Part shown: one piece after another, positions 1 to 8,844 of the stretch | Position numbering within the stretch: the stretch's first letter is position 1 | Layout: each line of letters starts with the position of its first letter | Source: Spirochaetota bacterium | GTDB taxonomy: Bacteria; Spirochaetota; UBA4802; UBA5550 | Length of the DNA: 55,617 nt | Assembly: GCA_016928865.1 (NCBI GenBank) | Contig: JAFGJX010000067.1 | Location: 1 to 55,617 of the forward strand | Reading direction: 5' to 3' | Program-made: the position numbers and the translations under genes | The notes under the pieces: model-generated | Told to the model about the DNA's origin: nothing | Seen by the model: only the letters and a program-made list of their open reading frames with translations | The model's database searches: none

Positions 1-519
1 AAGCGCTTTTTGAACCTGTTCTGCTATACCGCGCCCGCGACCGTTTATGCGGTCGCGGGCGGCGCTGTATCGACCGTGTCCGTGGACATGTCGCCCGTCT
101 ACCTTGAGTGGGCCGGCCGCAATTTCAAGCGAAACGGGATTGATGAGGGGACGCACCGTCTCATTCAGGCCGATTGCCTTGAATGGATAGCGCAATGTCC
201 GACCCGCTTCGACCTCATTTTCCTTGATCCGCCCACCTTCTCCAACTCCAAGCGGATGAGCGAGACCATCGACATCCAGCGCGACCACGTGCGTCTCATC
301 GTCGGGACGGCCCGCCTGCTTGCTCCCGGCGGAATGCTCCTGTTCAGCACCAATCGGTCAAAATTTAAAATTGACACGGCGGGCCTGGCCGACCTCAGGA
401 TCGAGGACATAAGCGAGCGGACCATCCCGCGCGACTTTGAACGGAATCCGAAAATACACCGGTGCTGGAAGATCACACGGGGCGAAAAAAAGGCAGGGAA
501 TAAATTTCTTGATTTTTAG
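1..519 (+). CDS. rlmL: RlmK-like C-terminal domain of 23S rRNA methyltransferase RlmL (5' truncated by window)
   Basis: The reading frame is open from the first base, so only the C-terminal part (about 172 residues) is inside the window; the first internal Met-like codon is not a start. The visible part is a Rossmann-fold class I SAM methyltransferase: it begins in motif I (LNLFCYT), continues with an acidic ribose-binding stretch (SVDMSPVYLEWA), then the Asp of motif III (IQADCLEW) and the catalytic-loop motif DPPTFSNSKRM. The DPPTFSNSK block, the following QRDH and the ending with RNPKIHRCW match the RlmK half of the RlmKL protein, which in E. coli makes m7G2069 of 23S rRNA, while the missing N-terminal half (THUMP plus RlmL domain) makes m2G2445. 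Whether the N-terminal half is present cannot be seen here. No terminator is obvious after the stop. Confidence 0.85.
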   Translation, partial: KRFLNLFCYTAPATVYAVAGGAVSTVSVDMSPVYLEWAGRNFKRNGIDEGTHRLIQADCLEWIAQCPTRFDLIFLDPPTFSNSKRMSETIDIQRDHVRLIVGTARLLAPGGMLLFSTNRSKFKIDTAGLADLRIEDISERTIPRDFERNPKIHRCWKITRGEKKAGNKFLDF

Positions 520-630
520 CCGATATGGTCGATAAATGTTCGATGTCAGGTGTCATGATGGAGCGACCGCGACGCTTTTACCCATCGCAGCGCGGTGAAA
601 AAAATTATCTGTTATTCAAGGTTACGCACA

Positions 631-2508
631 ATGGTTATGGATATTATTTCCCGTGCTATCCGCAAGTTGGAGGATTATTCAGCATATATTTTCCTCGCGT
701 TAATTGCGGTTATTCCCACATCGGAGGCAGTGGTAAGGATATTTTTTAAAACAGGCATTCCGGACTCGAGCAATTATTTCCAGCATATGGTTCTCTGGAT
801 CACATTCATAGGCGCAATGATCACCTCCCGCGAGCGGAAGCACCTGGCGCTCGCCGCCGGTGTGAATCTGATGAAAGATTCCGTGAAAAAATGGATCAAG
901 ACCGTGAGCGCCTTTCTCTCTGCGACGATTTGCGTCGCCTTTGCCTGGAACGCCCTCTCACTCGTCCTCATAGGCTTTGATCCTGCAAAAAAGGTTGGCT
1001 TTTTCCCCATACAAGCGGCAACTGCAATTATCCCCATCGGGTATATAATAATAACGGTTCGGTTCATAACGACCCTGCCGGCCGGGAGATTGCAGAAATT
1101 ACTTGCGTCGATGGGGGTACTCCTCGGTACCTTCCTGTCTCTGACGCAGATCGGGAATATACTCGGTACATTTTCCGATTCATTATTCGAGTCGTACCAG
1201 CCTGTTATCGCGGCCACGGGTGGGGCAATCGGCGCGATGACGTATCCCCTCATTTTCGCGCTGATCGTCTTTGCGTTTCTTGACACCCCGATATTTATTG
1301 TCCTGGGCGGACTTGCGTACCTGTTTTTCGTGAGGTCCGGCGGGTCGCTGGAAATAATTCCGAGCGAGGCCTATACCATGCTCACCGACCAGGCCATACC
1401 CACCATCCCGCTCTTCGCCCTTGCAGGGTTCATACTGTCGGAAAGCAAGGCCGGTGAACGCTTGATACGGCTCTTCCGTGCGTTTTTCGGCTGGCTGCCG
1501 GGCGGCATGGTGATTGCGGTGGTGCTGGTGTGCGCGTTTTTTACCACGTTTACCGGCGCTTCCGGGGTGACGATCCTCGCGCTGGGCGGGATCCTCTCCT
1601 ATCTTCTCATCAACAGCGGAAAATACTCGGAGAATTTCACCTATGGGCTGCTCATCGTTTCGGGGAGCATCGGGCTCCTGTTCCCGCCGAGCCTTCCGCT
1701 CATTCTGTACGGCGTGGTGTCCCAGGTGAGCATCAAAAAGCTGTTCCTGGCGGGGATCATCCCGGGCACCTTCATGGTGATAGCCCTCACGATCATGGGC
1801 GTTATCGCAGCGGTGCGCGGCAAGCTCGAACGTCATCCTTTCGTGCTGAAGGAGGCCCTCTCCTCGGTTCGCGAGGCCATATGGGAGATTATGCTTCCCG
1901 TGCTTATAATCGGCTGCTTTTTCAGCGGCCTGGCGACCCATGTGGAGACAGCCGCACTGACGGTGATCTATTCCCTCCTCATAACCATTGTCGTGCATAA
2001 GGATTACAAGCTTAGGGAACTGGGGCGGGTCGTCATTAACTGCGTGCCGATAATCGGGGGGATACTGATCATTCTCGCACACGCGCGGGGCCTTTCGTAT
2101 TACATCGTGGACGCGGAATTTCCCATGCAGCTCACCGCGTGGTTCAGCGCCCACATCCATTCAAAATATTTCTTTCTCCTGATGCTGAATGTTGGACTGC
2201 TGGCCGTGGGTTTTTTCATGGATATCTTTTCGGCGATTATGGTTGTTGTGCCCCTCATCTTGCCGCTGGGCGCCCTTTTTGGCATCGATCCGGTCCACAT
2301 GGGGATCATTTTCCTTGCCAACATGGAGCTGGGTTTCAGCCACCCGCCAATAGGACTGAACCTCTTCATGGCGTCCTACAGCTTCAAGGAACCGCTGACA
2401 AGGATCTACTGGCAGGTGCTGCCATTCCTGTTTGTACTGCTCTTCACGGTGCTCGTCATCACCTATGTTCCGCAGATGTCAACGCTGCTGATCAACCTGG
2501 TGGAATGA
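631..2508 (+). CDS. TRAP transporter permease, fused small (DctQ) and large (DctM) subunits
   Basis: Membrane permease of a tripartite ATP-independent periplasmic transporter, which imports organic acids or similar solutes using an ion gradient together with a DctP-type binding protein. The first roughly 180 residues look like a four-helix DctQ unit (including MVLWITFIGAMITSRERKHL); the rest is a DctM-like unit with many hydrophobic helices and family motifs such as PTIPLFALAGFILSES, GASGVTILALGGIL and GLLFPPSLPLILYG, ending in MELGFSHPPIGLNLF. QM fusions are common in the family. A GTG at 595 would add 12 residues, but ATG 631 (preceded by AAGG) is preferred and ATG 637 is also possible. The gene converges on dctP with 23 bp between stops, so it is not in the same transcript as its likely partners at 2532-4462. 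Confidence 0.9.
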   Translation: MVMDIISRAIRKLEDYSAYIFLALIAVIPTSEAVVRIFFKTGIPDSSNYFQHMVLWITFIGAMITSRERKHLALAAGVNLMKDSVKKWIKTVSAFLSATICVAFAWNALSLVLIGFDPAKKVGFFPIQAATAIIPIGYIIITVRFITTLPAGRLQKLLASMGVLLGTFLSLTQIGNILGTFSDSLFESYQPVIAATGGAIGAMTYPLIFALIVFAFLDTPIFIVLGGLAYLFFVRSGGSLEIIPSEAYTMLTDQAIPTIPLFALAGFILSESKAGERLIRLFRAFFGWLPGGMVIAVVLVCAFFTTFTGASGVTILALGGILSYLLINSGKYSENFTYGLLIVSGSIGLLFPPSLPLILYGVVSQVSIKKLFLAGIIPGTFMVIALTIMGVIAAVRGKLERHPFVLKEALSSVREAIWEIMLPVLIIGCFFSGLATHVETAALTVIYSLLITIVVHKDYKLRELGRVVINCVPIIGGILIILAHARGLSYYIVDAEFPMQLTAWFSAHIHSKYFFLLMLNVGLLAVGFFMDIFSAIMVVVPLILPLGALFGIDPVHMGIIFLANMELGFSHPPIGLNLFMASYSFKEPLTRIYWQVLPFLFVLLFTVLVITYVPQMSTLLINLVE

Positions 2509-2531
2509 AAGGGCACCGGACCGTGAAACTA

Positions 2532-3527
2532 TTATTTTTCGCGGTATTCTTTAAGGTAGCCCTGCAGTTTGTTGAAGAGTTCGCGGGAAAAGGTCTTTCC
2601 CACGTATACTTCGTAACTCTTAACCGCTTCCTGGCGCCACAGTTTCTCACCGTCGGCGGGAACGACATGTATCTTCAGGCCGTGCTTGATCATCGTGTCG
2701 ATCGCGCCCTTCTCGAGGGCGATCGTTTCTACATACAGGTTGTCGACGATCTGCTTCATGGATTTTACCAGCTTCGGCCTTATGTTGGCCGGAATCTCAT
2801 CCCAGGTTTTATTGGTCATGACGATTCCCCCGATCAGGGGCGCAATCCTGATGGCGCACATGTGATTCGCGATGCCGAACCACTGGAATGATGCCGCTAC
2901 CAGGGGAGGTGCGTAGATTGCCTCAATCATTCCGTTCTGGAGTCCGGTCATGACATCATTGGTTGCCAGGGGTATCGCGTTGTAGTTCATGACCCGCCAT
3001 GCCTGTAGCAGCTCTGCGTCGCCCTCCGCGACCGCCAGCTTGAGGGGCTTCAGGTCCTTTGGGTACACGACCGGTTTTGTGGTAAAGAAATTGATCCATC
3101 CCGCTTTTGACCAGGCAAGGACGGAAAACCCTTTCTTCGCGATGAGATTTTCAAAGTATGGTGTTGATTTCATCATCAGGTAGTCAAGCTCCTTGTCATC
3201 GCGTACCATGAAGGCAAGGCTCAGGGCAAAGACGTCCGGGGCAATGTAGCTCATCCCCATCCCGGTGAAGATAGCGGCCTGGAGCTGGCCGATCCGCATC
3301 TTGCGTATCATGTCAGGCTCTGTTCCGACGATGCCGCCCGGGTATATTTTCATTTGAATTTTACCGCCCGATATCGTTTTCCACTCGGCCGCGATTTTTT
3401 TCAATGCCTTGTCCCAGGGGGAGCCGGTCGGGGCAATGCTTCCCACCTTTATGGTGAGGGAGTATGCCGGCAGCGCTGTCGCGACGGCGATGATGAGTGC
3501 GGCGATAGATTTTACGAATGGGGTCAT
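2532..3527 (-). CDS. TRAP transporter periplasmic substrate-binding protein (DctP family)
   Basis: Periplasmic solute receptor that delivers substrate to the TRAP permease. It has an N-terminal signal peptide (hydrophobic core LIIAVATALPAYS, likely cleavage after AYS) followed by a DctP fold: LTIKVGSIAPTGSPWDKAL at the start of the mature protein, KIQMKIYPGGIVGTEPDMI, and a conserved central region with VMTGLQNGMIEAIYAPP. Length (331 residues) is normal. The start ATG overlaps the stop of tatT upstream (ATGA), so the two are translationally coupled; an AAGGAGTG ribosome site lies just before it. The Arg that usually contacts a carboxylate ligand could not be placed with confidence, so the substrate is unknown. 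The matching permease runs convergently just downstream. Confidence 0.9.
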   Translation of the reverse strand: MTPFVKSIAALIIAVATALPAYSLTIKVGSIAPTGSPWDKALKKIAAEWKTISGGKIQMKIYPGGIVGTEPDMIRKMRIGQLQAAIFTGMGMSYIAPDVFALSLAFMVRDDKELDYLMMKSTPYFENLIAKKGFSVLAWSKAGWINFFTTKPVVYPKDLKPLKLAVAEGDAELLQAWRVMNYNAIPLATNDVMTGLQNGMIEAIYAPPLVAASFQWFGIANHMCAIRIAPLIGGIVMTNKTWDEIPANIRPKLVKSMKQIVDNLYVETIALEKGAIDTMIKHGLKIHVVPADGEKLWRQEAVKSYEVYVGKTFSRELFNKLQGYLKEYREK

Positions 3528-4462
3528 TGTTTCACTCCTTTTTTTATGTCTGATAATATGCGGTCCTCACGATGGTCAAGGAGCCAGCGCGCCTTGCGCT
3601 GGGCAATTATATTGACGAGGCGGACGCCGCTCCTCTGGGAGACGTCGACCGCGAGGGCCTTGGTGAGGAGCGCGGTGTATTCTTCCGCGTCCTGATTATT
3701 GACTGATACGGTCGAGGCGAGGGAGACGTACGGGGAGGCGGTGCGTCCCCGCGCGATTTCGACGGCGCGCTGGAAATGGTATCGCGCCTTTTCCTCGCTG
3801 CCACCCATGGACTGCGGCAGCGAACCGTAGTAAAGTACGAAGAATTCGTGGATGGCGCCGTCATTGTATGATTCGTCGAGTCGGAGCCCCGTTTCCATCA
3901 TTGCGGCGGCCTTTTTAACACCGATTCCCAGGTCGACGTTAAACGGATCGGTCGCATATGCGGCCATCCAGCCGGCGCCGCACCAGTAGAGATAGGGGAC
4001 GTCCTCCTTTTCCATTTCTTTGAGGAAGTCGTTCAATGTGGCGCCGTAGAGCGCGGCGGCGAAGCCGGGATGTTCGATCTCAATCCCGCTGATCACGTAG
4101 TCCCTTCCCCGGATGTAGAGCTTGCGCGCGCGCTCGGTCATTATGCTTTTTTTCTCATACTCTTCGTCGGGCAGCATGTCGGCCGGTGTCTGCACGTACG
4201 CGTTGGCATACATAATGAAGGCGCTACCCGTGGACAGGTAGAGTTCCGGATTGTCCTTGACTTCGTCAAGAAGGCTTTCATACAGCTTCAGGGCGAAGGG
4301 AAGGGCGTCGCCGACAAGCTCGGGATCGTCGTCGCCGGTGAACACCGTGCCGGATGTTGTGGAGGAGAGGGCATTTGCTACCATGTTCATGGCGGTTGAT
4401 CCGCATGACATGGAGATCGGCAGTAGCAATAGCAGCACCCAGACGAATATACGATTATTCAT
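3524..4462 (-). CDS. TatT-like TRAP-associated lipoprotein (TPR-type)
   Basis: The protein starts with a lipoprotein-type signal (WVLLLLLPISMSC, a permissive lipobox with Ser before the Cys) and continues as an alpha-helical protein of TPR-like character (AMMETGLRLDESYNDGAIHEFF, ARYHFQRAVEIARG). Overall pattern and linkage to dctP match the TatT family, known from Treponema pallidum Tp0956, where a trimeric lipoprotein partners the binding protein Tp0957. The role is presumed to be helping capture or pass hydrophobic ligands to DctP. The ATG at 4462 is chosen because the longer frame from 4543 would place 27 polar residues before the signal peptide. Its stop overlaps the dctP start by the ATGA tetranucleotide. 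Recognition of the family is by pattern and context, not by alignment. Confidence 0.8.
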   Translation of the reverse strand: MNNRIFVWVLLLLLPISMSCGSTAMNMVANALSSTTSGTVFTGDDDPELVGDALPFALKLYESLLDEVKDNPELYLSTGSAFIMYANAYVQTPADMLPDEEYEKKSIMTERARKLYIRGRDYVISGIEIEHPGFAAALYGATLNDFLKEMEKEDVPYLYWCGAGWMAAYATDPFNVDLGIGVKKAAAMMETGLRLDESYNDGAIHEFFVLYYGSLPQSMGGSEEKARYHFQRAVEIARGRTASPYVSLASTVSVNNQDAEEYTALLTKALAVDVSQRSGVRLVNIIAQRKARWLLDHREDRILSDIKKGVKQ

Positions 4463-4690
4463 GCGTGGTGTTTCCCCTTGTTTTGATAGAAGACAAGATA
4501 GCTGTTTTTGCGATAAAGTCAATAACATTATAGCCTCATACAATAAACGAATAATTTTTCATTAATTGCTAAAATATTTATACTGCTTTGGAACAATTCG
4601 CCTTAACTTCAGTATAATCATATATGAACCAAGGGAATTCAGCGATATCCCATGGCTTCTATGAAATTTTATGCAGGGAGTAAATCCAAT

Positions 4691-5134
4691 ATGAAAAAAT
4701 TGCTGATTTCAACTATCCTTTTTTTCGCCGGCGCGCTGCTTCTCTCAGGCTGCAGCATCTACGAGGGATATACCGGTTCCGAGGGCGAAATGCTGAAACA
4801 GTACCTGGAGCCGTCAGCGTTGAAGAAGCTGGTGGACGGGCCGCGTAAGGACATATGGATCGTGGACGTACGTCCGGCCTCCGCATTCAAGAAAGCGCAC
4901 ATTCCCACAGCGAAGAATTTTCCTTCCAGCGAGATTATGGACCGGCTTGCTGAACTGCCGAAGACCCAGTATCTCATCATGACCTGCGAGACCGGTGGCA
5001 GGGCGCAGATAGTTATCAAGAAGCTTGAAAAAGCCGGCTATACCAGATTCATGAACTGGGGGGCGAATTCGCGCTATTTCAAGGTTTACGGTTCGGTGTC
5101 AGATAAACAGGATGGCGGTGAATCAAACGATTAA
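4691..5134 (+). CDS. Rhodanese-like lipoprotein
   Basis: A short rhodanese domain exported as a lipoprotein. The N-terminus has a hydrophobic segment and a clear lipobox (LLLSGC, Cys about residue 21). The domain carries IVDVRPASAFKKAHIPTA, typical of the rhodanese substrate-loop edge, and an active-site loop LIMTCETGGRA whose Cys would hold a persulfide; the loop matches the CxxGxRA form of single-domain sulfurtransferases. The start at 4691 is chosen over an upstream in-frame ATG (4652) because GGGAG sits just before it and it begins directly with MKK and the signal sequence. A second small lipoprotein-like gene follows after 15 bp, so the two are probably co-transcribed. Sulfur donor and acceptor are unknown. 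Confidence 0.85.
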   Translation: MKKLLISTILFFAGALLLSGCSIYEGYTGSEGEMLKQYLEPSALKKLVDGPRKDIWIVDVRPASAFKKAHIPTAKNFPSSEIMDRLAELPKTQYLIMTCETGGRAQIVIKKLEKAGYTRFMNWGANSRYFKVYGSVSDKQDGGESND

Positions 5135-5149
5135 ACGGGGGTAATTTCC

Positions 5150-5659
5150 ATGAAGCAGGCCATCCGGGCAGCGATCAGCATAGCACTGTCCAGCCTTTTT
5201 TTCGCCCACTGCGCCCGGGGGGTACGGGTATCGGAGTACGGTCCCGCCGGTGCCGGGCAGTCAATCATGATCGCCTCCTACCCGAGCGAATACAAGGAGC
5301 GGATAACCGGTGGCCTTATCGAGCGCTTCAAGAATCGTGCGAGAATTACCGTGGTGCCGTTTGACAGGCTGAACTCGATCGATTATCGAGCGTATGATGT
5401 CCTGGTTATCATTGACGCCCTGCACGCCTGGCAGCTGTTCAACACGAGAACGAGATGGTTCGTCGGCAAAATTGACGATCCGGCGGAGATTAAAAAGCTG
5501 GTGCTTTTTTTTACAGCGGGCAAGCCGTCGGAGCGCTATACCTTCATGGGGATTGACAGTATTACCGCCGCATCGGAGATGTCGGATGAAGCAGGAAGCG
5601 TAGAAAAGATAGCTGAGAGGATTGAGAGCATACTGAAACGCGCTGATACGGCCCCGTGA
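5150..5659 (+). CDS. Hypothetical lipoprotein, possible flavodoxin-like fold
   Basis: I do not recognise a named family. The N-terminus is a signal peptide ending at a possible lipobox (LFFAHC, Cys about residue 21). The remaining 145 residues alternate strands and helices: IMIASYP, then a helix with GGLIERFK, then ARITVVPFDRL, then YDVLVIIDALHAW, then KLVLFFTAG. This order resembles a flavodoxin-like or receiver-like alpha/beta sandwich, but the FMN-binding phosphate loop (T/S-rich after strand 1) is not convincing; SYPSEYKE takes its place. The gene starts 15 bp after the rhodanese lipoprotein stop, behind a GGGGGTAA site, suggesting a two-gene operon in the periplasmic face of the envelope. 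The fold assignment is an inference from secondary-structure pattern only. Confidence 0.7.
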   Translation: MKQAIRAAISIALSSLFFAHCARGVRVSEYGPAGAGQSIMIASYPSEYKERITGGLIERFKNRARITVVPFDRLNSIDYRAYDVLVIIDALHAWQLFNTRTRWFVGKIDDPAEIKKLVLFFTAGKPSERYTFMGIDSITAASEMSDEAGSVEKIAERIESILKRADTAP

Positions 5660-5685
5660 GGAGCGCGCAGCCCGTTATCCGAGGC

Positions 5686-5940
5686 CTACTTGTTGTCCCT
5701 GGCTTTTCTGATCAAATCGATCAGTGATGAAATTTTTTCCGCCGGAGGGGCGAATATCTGCTTATGCTCAGATTCGGTATAAAATTGCGCGATGAAACCG
5801 TCAATGTCGATCTTCTCGTACCAGCAGTCCCGGATCTTTCTGCACGGGAGCCCGTTGTTGACGGTGCGGCAGTACCGGAACGGCACATGGTGGCCCAGAG
5901 AGCGGCAGTATGACGTCTTGCTGTCAAATTGTTCTTTCAT
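5686..5940 (-). CDS. Small Cys-rich protein of unknown function
   Basis: An 84-residue soluble protein with four cysteines in its first half: SYCRSLGHHVPFRYCR, GLPCRKIRDCWYEK (Cys 12, 24, 33, 39). The spacing, together with the neighbouring His and Arg residues, suggests one zinc or iron-sulfur site. The second half is a helix (EKISSLIDLIRKARD). Its ATG overlaps the stop of the upstream AhpD-like gene by ATGA, so it is translationally coupled to it. The pairing with a CxxC peroxidase-like protein hints at redox or metal chemistry, but that is only context. I recall similar short Cys-rich hypothetical proteins in anaerobic bacteria but cannot name the family. Confidence 0.75.
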   Translation of the reverse strand: MKEQFDSKTSYCRSLGHHVPFRYCRTVNNGLPCRKIRDCWYEKIDIDGFIAQFYTESEHKQIFAPPAEKISSLIDLIRKARDNK

Positions 5941-6542
5941 GATTTTACGGTCACCTGCTTTTTTCGCATGAGAAAGAGGACAGGAAACAGCACCGGGAAG
6001 TTGATCAGGAAAAAAATTAATTCAAAAAACAGATTGCTGTTTTCCGCTTTCTCGCCCTTGAACCGGGCGAGAAAAGCGTCAAAGGTATTGCCGGTCAGGT
6101 TCCCGAAAAAGATGGCGCGGATATAGAGAATAATGTCGCTGGCGGTCTTTTCTCCGTAATATTCAATGAGCCTGTCAGACACATCCCTGTCAGGATTTCT
6201 TCCTGTTTCGGCATAATTCTGGGCATAGAGCAAGGCCGGTACTTCGTTGTCGGCGGCGGAGGTATGAAACTGCAGGTCAAGCATGCTCCTGATTTCCTCG
6301 GTGTTCATTCCTGAGGAGAGGGCCTGTTTCGCATGGAACCATGCGCAGTACCGGCACCCGTTTACCGAAGTCACCACCAGCATGATTTTTTCTGCAAATG
6401 ATCGCGAGATCTCCCTGTTTCTGAAGGCCCTCCGATAGGCTGATATGTTCCTTATTATAAACATCAGGTCCTCCCGATACCGGGAGAAGGTATAAATATT
6501 TTTCTGATACTGTTCCATGAATGATGTTGATTGCCGCGTCAT
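5937..6542 (-). CDS. AhpD/carboxymuconolactone-decarboxylase-like protein with C-terminal membrane anchor
   Basis: All-helical AhpD-like fold with the redox motif NGCRYCAWFHAKQA; the CxxC plus following His is the catalytic arrangement of alkylhydroperoxidase D-type proteins, which relay electrons from lipoyl or thiol donors to peroxidases. The helix before it (SRSFAEKIMLVVTSVNG) is also typical. The odd part is the C-terminus: a hydrophobic stretch (FFELIFFLINFPVLFPVLFL) followed by MRKKQ, which looks like a membrane anchor with a cytoplasmic positive end. Most family members are soluble. Its 3' end overlaps the Cys-rich gene start. The reaction is not certain; the family also includes proteins without peroxidase activity. 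Confidence 0.82.
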   Translation of the reverse strand: MTRQSTSFMEQYQKNIYTFSRYREDLMFIIRNISAYRRAFRNREISRSFAEKIMLVVTSVNGCRYCAWFHAKQALSSGMNTEEIRSMLDLQFHTSAADNEVPALLYAQNYAETGRNPDRDVSDRLIEYYGEKTASDIILYIRAIFFGNLTGNTFDAFLARFKGEKAENSNLFFELIFFLINFPVLFPVLFLMRKKQVTVKS

Positions 6543-6654
6543 GTTAATTAATTCATTAAAAGGTAGATCAGAGCCTGTGTGAATACATTCTTATTGGGGG
6601 GGTAATGTCAAGTGAGTTTTTGACCCTGCCGGCGGGAGAATGAATTGCCGTACG

Positions 6655-8844
6655 TCATGACGATGCAAGATGCCGGAGCAGCTGGCGCACCGCGCGAATG
6701 CCGCTCACGACATAATTCGCCCTGGAGGGGCCATAGCCGACCTTAACGCAGTAACCCTTTTCCGGGATCGCGGAAAAGAGGTCTTCGTCGGTAATATCGT
6801 CGCCGATGGCGAGAATGAAATCATAGTGCTTTGCGGTGATTACAAAATTGGCATTTTTACCTTTATTGATCTCGAGACTTTTAATCTCGAGCACCTTGTT
6901 GCCTTCCATTATGCCGAGGTTGTGATTTGCGATCATGTGAAGAAGGGTGCTCTTCAATTCCATGGCGCGCATGGTGGCCAGATCGGTGTCAGATCGGCGG
7001 TAGTGCCAGACCAGAGAAAATTCCTTTTCTTCTATAAAAGAGCCTGGTGTGCGATCGCAATAGGTCTCGAGGATGGGTCTGATTTCATGTTTCCATCCGG
7101 TGTCAAGCGAGCTAACCGCCTTCCATTCTCCGCCCTTGAGCTTGATCCAGGCGCCATGCTCCGCAATGAGAATCAGTGGGAGACCGGAAAAGCATTTCTC
7201 CAGAAACTCGTGGTTGCGTCCGCTGATGATGGCGATATCGGCGTGGCCGTCCGAGGTAAGGTCGGACAGGAGTTTAATCAATTCGGGGTCGGGTACGGCC
7301 TTTTCAGGTGCATCCACGAAAGGAACCAGGGTTCCGTCGTAGTCGATGAGCAGCAGTCGTGAACTGCTGCCGGTATAGGCGTTCATGAGCGACTTCAGGT
7401 TTTCGCCCGACAGGTCCTTTGCGACGTATGCCGCCTCAATTGTACGGCTGCCGGACAGCTTGCCGATAAAGGTGGATGACCAGTGGAGCACGTCGTTTCT
7501 CTGTATTCTTCGCTGCATGATCGAGATGCGGCGGCGCTGTTCCTCTTCAGGCATGGCAAGGGCCGCTGCGATGGCATCGGCGACTTCTTCATGATTGTTC
7601 GGGTTGACGGTCAGCGCCTCGCCCAGCTCCTCTGAAACCCCAGCCATCTCGCTTAGAATAAGGACGCCGTCGGTATTGACACGCGCCGCGATGTATTCCT
7701 TGGCGACCAGGTTCATACCGTCTCGAATGGGTGTCACGAGGCAGATGTCGGCGCAATGGTAGAGGGTCATGATCATTTCGAAGGGAAGGGAACGGTACAG
7801 ATACTGAATGGGCGACCAGCTCAGCGTGTTGTATTTGCCGTTGATCCTGCCGACCTGCTCGTTGATCTGTTTCCTTAATTTGATGTAGGTGCCAACCCTG
7901 GTCCGAGAGGGGACCGTGACAAGGACCATCTGCACCTTGCCGTGAAATTCGGGATAGTTTCTGAGAAAGCGCTCAAACGAGTTCAGTCGCTCGATAATCC
8001 CCTTTGTGAAATCGAGCCGGTCCATGGAGAGGATCATTTTCTTCCCCTCGATGTTTTTTTTGAAGTTCTCGATCTCACGAGCGATTTTTTTATTCTCAAG
8101 GTACTCCGAATATCGCTGATAATCGATGCCCATTGGGAATGAATCGCTCTTGATGATGCGATTTTCGACATGCAACTGGCCCATCGAATGATCGATCCCG
8201 ATGATGCGCTGAACGCTGCTTAAAAAATGGCGGACATACCCGAAGGTGTGAAACCCGATCAAATCGCTTCCCATGAGGCCGGTGAGGATCTGCTTGCGCC
8301 AGGGAAGGAGGCGGAACACTTCGTACGATGGAAAGGGGATATGGAGAAAAAACCCGATCTTCGCTTCAGGCATATTCTGTCTGATCAATCCTGGCAGGAG
8401 CATGAGGTGGTAGTCGTGGACCCATATCAGGTCCCCTTTTTCGTAAATATCCGCCAGGGTTTCATAAAACTTGATGTTGACGGCAACATATGCCTCCCAG
8501 GTCTCTTCATTGAAGCTGGTATATGAAGGGAAATAATGAAACAGGGGCCATATGGTATTATTTGAAAAGCCGTTGTAGTATAATTCAACATCCTGATCGG
8601 ATAGGGGAACGTTGTATGAATGATATTTCTTATCGAGTGTGTCAATGACGTGACGGAATTCCTTGGCCGGCAGTTTTTCGGGGGTGATGCCGCTGAAACC
8701 GACCCATACGCAGTCATACGTTTCCGATACCGAAGACATACCGGTGGCCAGGCCGCCGACACTCGGTATGAAGTTTGCCTCACCAGTCTTTTTTATTTCA
8801 ACAGTAACGGGAAGGCGGTTGGATACCAGTATTAATTTTGACAT
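6655..8844 (-). CDS. otsAB: Bifunctional trehalose-6-phosphate synthase/phosphatase (OtsA-OtsB fusion)
   Basis: A two-domain enzyme that makes trehalose from UDP- or ADP-glucose and glucose-6-phosphate, then removes the phosphate. Residues 1 to about 470 are a GT20 glycosyltransferase: [13 protein letters not shown] at the N-terminus, [41 protein letters not shown] and [15 protein letters not shown]. Residues from about 490 are a HAD phosphatase: [13 protein letters not shown] (nucleophile Asp near 501), AIISGRN, and [11 protein letters not shown] near the end. Fusions of this kind are the rule in eukaryotes and found in several bacteria. The product is a compatible solute, so expression is likely tied to osmotic or desiccation stress; nothing in the sequence shows the regulation. 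The start ATG lacks a strong ribosome site. Confidence 0.95.
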   Translation of the reverse strand: MSKLILVSNRLPVTVEIKKTGEANFIPSVGGLATGMSSVSETYDCVWVGFSGITPEKLPAKEFRHVIDTLDKKYHSYNVPLSDQDVELYYNGFSNNTIWPLFHYFPSYTSFNEETWEAYVAVNIKFYETLADIYEKGDLIWVHDYHLMLLPGLIRQNMPEAKIGFFLHIPFPSYEVFRLLPWRKQILTGLMGSDLIGFHTFGYVRHFLSSVQRIIGIDHSMGQLHVENRIIKSDSFPMGIDYQRYSEYLENKKIAREIENFKKNIEGKKMILSMDRLDFTKGIIERLNSFERFLRNYPEFHGKVQMVLVTVPSRTRVGTYIKLRKQINEQVGRINGKYNTLSWSPIQYLYRSLPFEMIMTLYHCADICLVTPIRDGMNLVAKEYIAARVNTDGVLILSEMAGVSEELGEALTVNPNNHEEVADAIAAALAMPEEEQRRRISIMQRRIQRNDVLHWSSTFIGKLSGSRTIEAAYVAKDLSGENLKSLMNAYTGSSSRLLLIDYDGTLVPFVDAPEKAVPDPELIKLLSDLTSDGHADIAIISGRNHEFLEKCFSGLPLILIAEHGAWIKLKGGEWKAVSSLDTGWKHEIRPILETYCDRTPGSFIEEKEFSLVWHYRRSDTDLATMRAMELKSTLLHMIANHNLGIMEGNKVLEIKSLEINKGKNANFVITAKHYDFILAIGDDITDEDLFSAIPEKGYCVKVGYGPSRANYVVSGIRAVRQLLRHLASS

